Positions 9,044 through 16,115 of a stretch of DNA of 64,000 nt are shown here, one piece after another. Numbering within the stretch: the stretch's first letter is position 1; every line of letters starts with the position of its first letter. The position numbers were made by a program, and so were the translations under genes. Origin of the DNA: Naasia aerilata (GTDB lineage: Bacteria > Actinomycetota > Actinomycetes > Actinomycetales > Microbacteriaceae); contig NZ_AP027731.1 in NCBI RefSeq assembly GCF_030296595.1, positions 3,038,001 through 3,102,000 on the forward strand. Reading direction: 5' to 3'. The notes under the pieces are model-generated. The model had not been told where the DNA came from, ran no database searches, and saw nothing but the letters and a program-made list of their open reading frames with translations.

Positions 9044-9679
9044 TTAGCGGAACACCCTAGCGGATCGAGCGGCCACGTCGTCCGGCGTGGTGCGGATCAC
9101 GCGGATGGTCTCGACCGCGTAGACGATGCCCGCCCACCAGTAGAGGAACGCTCCCCAGAGCGCGAACGCCCAGCCGATGGGCGTTGCGACGGGCGACACC
9201 GCGGGGAACGCCTCCCCCAGCACGAGGATCGGCAGGGCGTAGAAGAGGCAGAAGGTCGCGATCTTGCCGAGGTGGTGCACCGGCAGCGGCCCGAAGCCGT
9301 TGTTCGCGAGGATGATGCCGAGGACGGCGAGCATCACGTCGCGTCCGATGATCACGGCCACCAGCCACCACGGCACCAGCTCCCGGGCGGCGAGGCCGAG
9401 CAGGGTCGCGAAGATGTAGAGCCGGTCGGCCGCCGGGTCGAGCAGCTGACCGAGGCGGCTGACCTGGTGCAGCCGGCGGGCGAGGTACCCGTCGAGGTAG
9501 TCGGTGGCGCTCGACACGACCAGTACCACGAGGGCGGCGACGTCCTGCTCGGCGAGGAGAAGGCCCAGGAACACCGGGACCAGGGCGAGCCGGGCGAAGC
9601 TCAGCACGTTGGGCAGGGTGAGGATTCGCTGGGACACCTCCGACCCATCCGCGCCCGCGGCCTGCGGCGCATCGCTCAC
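9044..9679 (-). CDS. pgsA: CDP-alcohol phosphatidyltransferase (PgsA-like)
   Basis: 211 residues, polytopic membrane enzyme. The CDP-alcohol phosphotransferase signature is present: DYLDGYLARR, then GQLLDPAADR, supplying the Asp residues that bind the metal and CDP-diacylglycerol. It transfers the phosphatidyl group to glycerol 3-phosphate or another alcohol for phospholipid synthesis; the acceptor cannot be fixed from sequence, and in M. tuberculosis the syntenic gene is called pgsA2. Five or six hydrophobic segments are visible. Start GTG 9679 (VSDAPQAAG); the longer upstream frame is not plausible. First gene of the pgsA-garA-ftsR-merR run. Confidence 0.88.
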   Translation of the reverse strand: MSDAPQAAGADGSEVSQRILTLPNVLSFARLALVPVFLGLLLAEQDVAALVVLVVSSATDYLDGYLARRLHQVSRLGQLLDPAADRLYIFATLLGLAARELVPWWLVAVIIGRDVMLAVLGIILANNGFGPLPVHHLGKIATFCLFYALPILVLGEAFPAVSPVATPIGWAFALWGAFLYWWAGIVYAVETIRVIRTTPDDVAARSARVFR

Positions 9680-9729
9680 GCCCGCCAGCCTACCGGGCCG
9701 CGGTTCCCGGCGGACCGGGCCGGCGGGGC

Positions 9730-10305
9730 TCAGGCGACCCGGTCCTCGAGGGCGGCGAGCAGGGCGCTCGCAGTGTCGTACGCGTCCTGCGCCAGCGGGG
9801 CGCACGCGTCGGTCGCCTCCCAGTTGCACTCCTGGTCGTTCCACTCCAGGGCCGCGTCTGCGGCGTCGGCGGCCGCGCGACCGGCCGGCGCGAGCGCGTC
9901 GAGCTGGGCGGTGTCCAAGCCCTGGTCGCCGACGCTCTCGAACAGCTCGGCGATCGTCTGCCCGACGGCCACGGCGGAGTTGAGGGCGCCGTAGCAGAGG
10001 TACTCGCCGTCGATCGCCGCGTCCACGGTGCAGTCCTTCGCCGCCCATTCGCCGAGGGCGGCGCGGAGGTAGTCCTCGGACCCGTCGAGAGAGGTGAGCC
10101 AGTAGACGGCCATCCCGGACGGGATGTCGTCGCCGGCTGAGTCGCCGACGCTCTCCGCCGGCACCTCGGCCGGATCCGCGGGTGCCTGGCTCGCGGTGGC
10201 CCCAGGCGACGCCGGAAGGGCCGGCGCGCATCCGGACAGGAGGATCGCGACGGCGGCGATCGTGAGTCCGGTGACATGGCGGGCGGACAGCAGGGAGGTT
10301 GTCAT
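9730..10305 (-). CDS. Putative secreted lipoprotein, unknown function
   Basis: 191 residues starting at ATG 10305 (MTTSLLSARHVTG). The signal peptide ends in the lipobox LLSGC, so the mature protein should be anchored by lipid at the cysteine. An Ala/Pro/Ser linker follows, then a helical domain with several cysteines (KDCTVD, YLCYG, QECNWE, DACAPL) that may form disulfides. I do not recognise the domain. It is upstream of pgsA in the same orientation, 50 bp away; no functional link is evident. Confidence 0.7.
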   Translation of the reverse strand: MTTSLLSARHVTGLTIAAVAILLSGCAPALPASPGATASQAPADPAEVPAESVGDSAGDDIPSGMAVYWLTSLDGSEDYLRAALGEWAAKDCTVDAAIDGEYLCYGALNSAVAVGQTIAELFESVGDQGLDTAQLDALAPAGRAAADAADAALEWNDQECNWEATDACAPLAQDAYDTASALLAALEDRVA

Positions 10306-10454
10306 GGCTTCGACGCTACGGAGGCGGAGCACGGCGTCGGCGCGTCCTTCGCGCCATGCAATCCGGCTGCAACCAGGGGAAACAGGCGCGGCCGGAAACG
10401 CGAGGGGCGGCAGGACCGAATGGCCCTGCCGCCCCTGTCGGGTGGATGGATGGA

Positions 10455-12100
10455 TCAGAACTCGGCGTAGAAGCTGCCGACGGCGCGGTTCATCGCGTCG
10501 ACGTCCGCGTCGGTGAGCATCGTGAAGCTCAGCGTCACGAGGTAGTCGCCCGCCTTGGAGTAGCCGCTGAGGACCAGGAAGTCCGCCTTGCCGCCGCAGC
10601 CGGTGTAGTACCGGTAGGTGGCGTCGTGCACTCCGTCGTCGAAGGCGTCCTCCGAGTCGAGCGTGCAGCCGGAGCTGTCGGCCACGTCCTGGTAGAGGGC
10701 GAACCAGTCGTCCGGCGTGGAGCCGGCCGCGTTGGAGGCGACCACCGAGAGGCCCGGGACGTCCCAGCTGCTGTTGTAGGCGTCGAGGTCGGGGCTCGCC
10801 TCGATGCGGGCGTACGAGGCGCCGTCGAAGGCGTCGAACGTGCTGGTGTTGAGCTCCCAGCTGTCGTCGACGTCCACCGCGAGGGAGCCGCTGTCGTCCA
10901 CGACGGTGGCGAAGCTGCCCGGGTCACCGGCGCCGCCACTGCTGGTGCCGCCGCCGGCCTGCGGGACGCTGACCGCCTCCAGCGGGTCTCCGTTCATCTG
11001 ACCGCGGTAGTACACGTCCTCGGAGGGGCGGTACACGTCGATCGCGAGGGTGGCGTCCTGGCCGTGGGTGCGGAGGACATCGCAGTAGTCGGCCATCGTG
11101 CCGTCCGTGCCGAGGCTCACGCCCTCCATGCGGGTGAGCAGGTCGCCCGGCTCCACGCCGGCCTTGTCCGCGATGCCGCCGGAGGCGATCGAGTTCACCC
11201 AGATGCCGAGGCCATTGCCCTCGTCGTCGGTGATCGCCGTGCCGTTGATGCCGAGGCTCTGGACGTTCTCGCCCTTCGCGAGCTGGTCGAGCACCTCACG
11301 GGCCTCCGCCGCCGAGATGGCGAGATTGGTGTCGTAGGTGTCGTTGCCGGCGTAGTTGATGCCGACGACGCGACCCTTGGTGTCGACCAGGGGTCCGCCC
11401 GAGTTGCCGCCGCGGATGCGGGCGTCGTGCTCGATGACGTGGTCGATGGAGGCCCACTGGGTGTCCATCTCGGTGTCCGCCTTGGAGATGATCCCCTTGG
11501 TCATGTTGAACGTCGGGTCACCGAGGGGAAGCCCGCCGTGTAGACGTCGGTCGCGACCTTTGGGTCGCCCTCGAACCAGCTCATCGAGGGGTAGCCGTCG
11601 CCACTCAGGTCGATCACCGCGAGGTCCAGGCACTCACTGGAGCCGAGCACCTTGGCGTTGAGCGTCTTCGACTGGTCGCCGCCGCGCCACACCTTCAAGG
11701 TGCCGGCGCCGACGACGACGTGGTTGTTGGTGACCGCGAGCCCGCTCTCATCGATGATGAAACCGGACCCGCGGCCGGCGGCTTCATAGCCGCCCTCCGG
11801 CGTGACGAAGGTGCCGACCGACTCGATCTGGATCGTCGCGGACTGCACGCCGTCGAATCCGACCGACTTGCCGTCGCTGGTGTCGCCACCTCCCCCGCCG
11901 GTGATCCCTCCGAGGGGGTTTGCGAAACAGGAGGTGAGCGCGAGCGCCGTGGCGGGAACTGCGATCAGGGCGGCCACGCTGCGGCGGACCCGGGTCGAGC
12001 GGGCGGTGCGGCGCGACCCGGCCGGGGCGGCCGAGGAGGACAGGGCGCCGAGCTCGGCGCGAGCGGATTCGGACGGGGCCGAGGTGGTGTGTGCAGTCAT
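10455..12100 (-). CDS. Secreted trypsin-like serine protease with PDZ domain (one frameshift)
   Basis: HtrA-like protease, about 548 residues after correction. Start ATG 12100 (MTAHTTSAPS); basic stretch, hydrophobic segment and lipobox-like ALTSC suggest membrane anchoring. The S1 catalytic triad is visible: His in VTNNHVV, Asp in LDLAVIDLSG, Ser in RGGNSGGPLVD. A PDZ domain follows (LGIWVNSIASGGIADKAG, PGDLLTRMEG), then a C-terminal extracellular domain of about 180 residues with cysteines that I do not recognise. The frame breaks near 11525, where GFPSV should continue to GDPTFNMTKG; one base is missing. It acts outside the membrane, probably in protein quality control or proteolytic signalling. 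Divergent from the M4 protease gene. Confidence 0.85.
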
Positions 12101-12234
12101 GGGGGGAACGCTATGGAGGCGCACCAGGGGCGTTGTGGCATCGATCCCGGATGCAATATCCGTGCAATGGCCCCGTAAAACCGGGGAAGTCGGCACCTCT
12201 GGACCCACTCTCCGCGCACGGGGAGAATCAGGGA

Positions 12235-13275
12235 ATGCGCCACAGCATCGTGCCTCCCTACCTTCTCGAGCGGATTGCGGCGTCGGCCGAGGAGCAGGAG
12301 CTCGCGGTGGTGGCGCGAGCGGCCCGGCGCGCGCTGGTGGGAGCAGGCACGGTGCACGAGGCACGGCGCACCCCGCTGCTCGGAACATTGCAGCCCGCTG
12401 CGCGGTCGGGCCCGCAGCGCACGATCTTCGACGCCGAATCGACCGAGACCCTGCCGGGCGTTCCCGTGCGGCGGGAGGGCGAGTCGGCGGAAGGCGACCC
12501 CGCGGTCGACGAGGCGTACGACGGGCTCGGGGCGGTGTTCTCCTTCTTCGGCGAGGCCTACTCCCGCACCTCGATCGACGGGCGCGGGATGCCCCTCCGC
12601 GCGACCGTGCACTACGGCGAGGAGTACGACAACGCGTTCTGGGACGGTGAGCGCATGGTGTTCGGCGACGGTGACGGGGAGATCTTCCGCAGGTTCACGG
12701 TGTCGCTCTCGGTGATCGGCCACGAGCTGGGCCACGGCGTCACCCAGTTCACCGCGGACCTCCGCTACGAGGGGCAGTCCGGGGCGCTCAACGAGTCGAT
12801 CTCAGACGTCTTCGGCGTCCTGGTCGAGCAGCACGCACGCGGGCAGGACGCCGCCTCCGGCAGCTGGCTCATCGGCGAGGGGCTCTTCACGGACAGGGTG
12901 AAGGGGTTCGCCCTCCGGTCGATGGTGGCGCCGGGCACCGCGTACGACGATCCGGTGCTGGGCAAGGACCCGCAGCCGCGCCACATGGACGAGTACATCG
13001 TCACCGACGACGACTCGGGCGGTGTGCACCTCAACTCCGGCATCCCGAACCGCGCGTTCTCGCTCGCGGCGACGGCCATCGGCGGCACCTCCTGGACGGG
13101 CGCAGGCGCCGTCTGGTACGAGGCGCTCACCTCCGGCTCCCTGCCGGCGGACTGCGACTTCGCCAGGTTCGCGACCGCCACCGTCACGGCGGCGGGGCGC
13201 CGCTGGGGCGGGTCCTCTCGTGAGCGCGAGGCCGTGGTGGACGCCTGGCGCACCGTGGGGATCGAGCCGGGATGA
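12235..13275 (+). CDS. Protealysin-like M4 metalloprotease
   Basis: 346 residues, thermolysin family. Zinc site HELGH (H163, H167) with the third ligand Glu in ALNESISD (E187), and the catalytic His region GGVHLNSGIPN. The N-terminus MRHSIVPPYLLERIA has the short precursor with the conserved PPY motif of protealysin-like proteases and no signal peptide, unlike thermolysin's long secreted propeptide. Start ATG 12235. The stop overlaps the start of the emfourin-like gene by 4 bp (ATGA), so enzyme and inhibitor are made together. Family members are processed autocatalytically; how they leave the cell is unclear. Confidence 0.93.
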   Translation: MRHSIVPPYLLERIAASAEEQELAVVARAARRALVGAGTVHEARRTPLLGTLQPAARSGPQRTIFDAESTETLPGVPVRREGESAEGDPAVDEAYDGLGAVFSFFGEAYSRTSIDGRGMPLRATVHYGEEYDNAFWDGERMVFGDGDGEIFRRFTVSLSVIGHELGHGVTQFTADLRYEGQSGALNESISDVFGVLVEQHARGQDAASGSWLIGEGLFTDRVKGFALRSMVAPGTAYDDPVLGKDPQPRHMDEYIVTDDDSGGVHLNSGIPNRAFSLAATAIGGTSWTGAGAVWYEALTSGSLPADCDFARFATATVTAAGRRWGGSSREREAVVDAWRTVGIEPG

Positions 13276-13514
13276 TCGTCGTCACCGTCAGCCGCAGCGG
13301 CGGCATCGCGGGCATCACCCGCCGCTGGACCGTCTCGCTTCCCGAGGACGACTGGGAGGAGCTGTGGGAGCGCCGACAGCAGCTGGGCACCGACCCCACG
13401 TCCCGGGACCGCTTCGTCTACCGGGTCGCGGACGGGCGCCGCAGCGTCGTGATCGCCGAGTCCCTGCTCGACGACCACCTTCGCGCGATGATCCTCCAGC
13501 AGAAGCACTCCTGA
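13272..13514 (+). CDS. Emfourin-like inhibitor of the M4 protease
   Basis: 80 residues: MIVVTVSRSGGIAGITRRW at the N-terminus matches the emfourin (M4in) pattern (V.RSGG.AGI.R.W) first described beside protealysin in Serratia. Known members bind and inhibit the co-encoded M4 protease. The rest (LPEDDWEELWERR, RFVYRV, VIAESLLDDHLRAMI) fits the family's length and amphipathic C-terminus. Translationally coupled to the protease by a 4-bp overlap. Soluble, no signal. Inhibition of this particular enzyme is inferred from the pairing. Confidence 0.88.
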   Translation: MIVVTVSRSGGIAGITRRWTVSLPEDDWEELWERRQQLGTDPTSRDRFVYRVADGRRSVVIAESLLDDHLRAMILQQKHS

Positions 13515-13541
13515 CGCGCTTTTGAGAAACCGGAGGCGGCT

Positions 13542-13630
13542 CCTGACCGAATCACGGAGATCCCGGGGCCGGCGGGCGTGGATCCGCGTGGGTCGGCCTG
13601 GTCGCCCGCCAACCTCCGTGGTTCGGTCAG
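13542..13630. terminator. Long inverted repeat after the protease-inhibitor operon
   Basis: Arms at 13542-13558 (CTGACCGAATCACGGAG) and 13614-13630 pair with one mismatch, and inside them GGCGGGCG (about 13571-13578) pairs with CGCCCGCC (13603-13610). The result is an 89-bp extended hairpin. No T-run follows, so it may be a factor-dependent terminator or a structural element rather than a classic intrinsic terminator. Confidence 0.5.
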
Positions 13631-13722
13631 CCGCGGTCGGCCACTGCCCGTCGCGCGGCGCCGCGGCCGACGCGCCGACCCGTCCCTGGAGGATGACGGA
13701 GGCCGGAAGTACCGTGGACCGC

Positions 13723-14163
13723 ATGTCGTGCATCCGCTTCAACACCCCCGCCATGCGCCGGCAGATGCGCGACGGCGGCATGGGCCTCGACGCCGGCGAC
13801 GCCGCGCTGCTGCACCTCTCCCCCGCCGTGACGGACAGCAAGATCGAGCGGCTCCGCCTGCTCGCCGACAGCCCGAACCCGAAGATCCGGGAGAGCGTCG
13901 CCAGCAGCCGCAACACCCCGGAGGACCTGCTGCGGCGCCTCGCGAAGGACCCGGACGAGGGCGTCCGCTCCTGCGTGGCGCGCAACGAGACGACTCCGTG
14001 CGACGTGCTCAGTGAGCTCGCGACGGACTCCGCCGAGAAGGTCCGCGGCTGGGTCGCCCTCAACTACTTCGTCCCGGAGGACGCCATGGCGGTCCTGTCC
14101 GAGGACCGCAGCAAGGTGGTCCGCGGGCTCGTCAGCTGGAAGGCGTCGATCGCGGAGCGCTGA
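13723..14163 (+). CDS. Leucine-rich-repeat-variant (LRV) protein
   Basis: About 146 residues from ATG 13723 (MSCIRFNTPAM); GTG 13714 with GGAAG before it, or ATG 13693, are alternatives. Residues 40-140 show four repeats of about 24 residues of the LRV type: LADSPNPKIRESVASSRNTP, LAKDPDEGVRSCVARNETTP, LATDSAEKVRGWVALNYFVP and LSEDRSKVVRGLVSWK. LRV repeats form a right-handed solenoid used as a binding scaffold. No enzyme motif, signal or membrane segment. The target is unknown. Its 3' end overlaps the convergent Nudix-NYN gene by 32 bp. Confidence 0.75.
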   Translation: MSCIRFNTPAMRRQMRDGGMGLDAGDAALLHLSPAVTDSKIERLRLLADSPNPKIRESVASSRNTPEDLLRRLAKDPDEGVRSCVARNETTPCDVLSELATDSAEKVRGWVALNYFVPEDAMAVLSEDRSKVVRGLVSWKASIAER

Positions 14164-15046
14164 GCGCCTCGTCGATCAGATCCCAAAGCCTGCCCGGCCC
14201 GAGGACCCTGGCGCCGAGTCGCTCGACCCGGTCGCGGAGTCCACGATCCGCGGTCACCACGGTGACCCGCTCGGGCGCGTCCGAGGAGCCGACGAAGTCG
14301 ACGACGGCGCCGTCCCCGTCGCGGGGTGCCCGGACGATCTCGACGTCGGGCTGATCGGGCGCCGCCTTGGCCTCACCCTCGAGCACCGCGGCGACGCGCG
14401 GCCACCACACGGAGCCGGGGAGGCCGAAGTCGGCGGAGGGCATCCCGGCGCCGGCCAGCGCGCTGAGGCCCCCGAGCACGCGCCCGGCGGCGCCGGCCCG
14501 GTCGCGCCACCAGCCGTCCGGGCGGGAGCCCATGACGTTCGCGACATCGACGAGCAGGGTCGGCCGGACGCCGAGCAGCCCGCGGAGCATGGGCCACGAG
14601 TCGGCGAATCCCGGGTGCAGGGGCAGTGAGTCGACCTCGTCGTCGGGCACCCAGCGGAGCGCGATGCTCTCCGCATCCCCTATCACCGGGACGAACGGCT
14701 CCTCCACGGTCGCGACGACGGTCGTGTAGCTCCATGGGGGCAGCTCGAGGCGGCTGGCGAGGCGCAGTTGCAGTGCCCCAGCCGGAACGCCCGCCTCCTC
14801 ACCCGCTTCGCGCACGGCCGCCTGGACGGGGCTCTCGTCCTGGTGCCGCGCGCCGCCCGGAAGCCCCCAGGTTCCGCCGAAGTGGCTGTAGCCGGCGCGG
14901 TGCTGCAGCAGCACCCCGGCCTCCGGATGCGCGACGAGGAGTCCTGCGGCGCCGTAGCGCCCCCAGAAGCGGCGGCCGTCCGGAAGCTCGACCCACTCGT
15001 CGCCCGAGCCGAGCGGGCGCCGCGGCAGGCCGTTCCCCGTGTCCAC
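14132..15046 (-). CDS. Nudix hydrolase fused to a NYN/PIN-like domain
   Basis: 304 residues. The N-terminal half is a Nudix hydrolase with a full Nudix box: GARHQDE, seven residues, then REAGEEAGV; substrates of the family are nucleoside diphosphate derivatives. The C-terminal half (about 175-300) has LLVDVANVMGSRP near its start and VTVVTADRGLRDRVERLGAR towards its end, the layout of acidic residues in NYN/PIN nuclease-like domains. A protein combining both could act on RNA caps or damaged nucleotides, but this is inference. Start GTG 15046 with a GGTGGAG site; the long upstream frame runs into the repeat array and is not credible. Confidence 0.78.
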   Translation of the reverse strand: MDTGNGLPRRPLGSGDEWVELPDGRRFWGRYGAAGLLVAHPEAGVLLQHRAGYSHFGGTWGLPGGARHQDESPVQAAVREAGEEAGVPAGALQLRLASRLELPPWSYTTVVATVEEPFVPVIGDAESIALRWVPDDEVDSLPLHPGFADSWPMLRGLLGVRPTLLVDVANVMGSRPDGWWRDRAGAAGRVLGGLSALAGAGMPSADFGLPGSVWWPRVAAVLEGEAKAAPDQPDVEIVRAPRDGDGAVVDFVGSSDAPERVTVVTADRGLRDRVERLGARVLGPGRLWDLIDEALSAPRSTPSS

Positions 15047-15175
15047 ACTCCACCCTCTCACGGTGTGCCGCGAGTGCCCCTGGGAGGTGGAGCGCTTCGT
15101 AACGTTGGCGGGGGTGGCGAGGTGGGTGGGGTTCGACCCTGGCGCACCGGGAGGGGGCACGGGCCTCCAGTTGAG

Positions 15176-15769
15176 GCTTAAGACGGAGGAGGTGGTCGGC
15201 TCCTGAGGCATGTCCCGCTGGGCGCGTCGAGCGCGCCCCGAGACACCGAGCGCGCGGAGCCGCCGCCGAGCGCGCCCTGAAGCACCGAGCGCACCCTGTA
15301 TACGGGGTGCGCTCGGTGGCACGGGGCGCGCTCGGCGAAGAAGGGGCGCGCTCGGTGTGCCCGGCGAGGAAGGGCGGGCGCCGCCGAGGGAGGGCGGACG
15401 TCGGTGAGGAGGGGCGGGCGGGGCCACGGCGACGCTACGTAGTGCCGTGCCGTGCCGAGCGCGCCCCGAAACACCGAGCGCGGTCCGGGCAGCATCGAGC
15501 GCGGTGCGTGTCGACGAGCGCGCCCCGTCTACGCCCCGCGCTCGTCGATACACACCGCGCTCGGCGTACGGACCGCGCTCGGCGTACGCGGGGCGCTGTG
15601 CGTACACCGTGCTCGGGGTACGCACCGCGCTCGGCGTAGGTCCCCCGCGGGGCGCACAAACCCGGCGCGGCGGCGGCTGGAGAGCCGGCCGTCTCGCCGG
15701 CGGCACAGGGCTACGCGGCCAGAGGTCGCGCGCGAGACTCGGGGCCGACCTGACTCCTCGTCTTAAGCC
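15176..15769. repeat. Palindromic repeat array B with 11-bp terminal inverted repeats
   Basis: The whole 15047-16115 gap lacks a gene. Array B is bounded by GGCTTAAGACG at 15176-15186 and its exact inverse CGTCTTAAGCC at 15759-15769, making a 594-bp unit. Inside are many CACCGAGCGCG units, a 36-bp GTATAC palindrome (15283-15318), and after it mostly inverted CCGCGCTCGGCG units. TTAAG sites are rare in this GC-rich DNA, so their placement at the edges of arrays is notable. More GAGCGCG units continue at 15860-15935. No transposase or target duplication was seen. Confidence 0.7.
15283..15318. repeat. 36-bp GTATAC-centred palindrome, copy B
   Basis: Same length and design as the copy at 5817-5852; the two differ at one position in the left arm. 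Central GTATAC, arms CACCGAGCGC and GCGCTCGGTG. Confidence 0.8.
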
Positions 15770-15969
15770 CGACCAGCGCCCCGCCAGTCCGGTCGCCCAC
15801 CCCGGTCCGCCTGCTTCCGATGGCGCACCTCCGCAGCTGCTGCCGAACGACCACCACCGAGCGCGGGCCGTAGCGACGCGCGCGCCCCGTCTACACCCCG
15901 CGCTCGTCGTCACGCACCGCGCTCGGCGATGTTCCTCGCCCCCGGCCGCAACGCCGACGCCCCGGACCT

Positions 15970-16097
15970 GGTTTCGAGACGGCCGCTGGCGCGGCCTCCT
16001 CAACCATCGGAGTGGGGAGAAGCCGCACACATCGGGGCCGAGAACCCGGCAACTGCACCGCCGGACATCGCGGCCTCCTCAACCATCGGAGTGGGGC
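15970..16097. repeat. TTTCGAGACG-family palindrome and 27-bp direct repeat
   Basis: GGTTTCGAGACGGCC with a GCGGCC arm and CTCCTCAACC at 15970-16005 is a member of the intergenic palindrome family. Its right part plus CATCGGAGTGGGG (15991-16017) is repeated exactly at 16070-16096. The copies sit between repeat array B and the 3' end of the first AfsR-like regulator. Confidence 0.65.
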
Positions 16098-16115
16098 GGA
16101 GACTCGGAGACGGCC

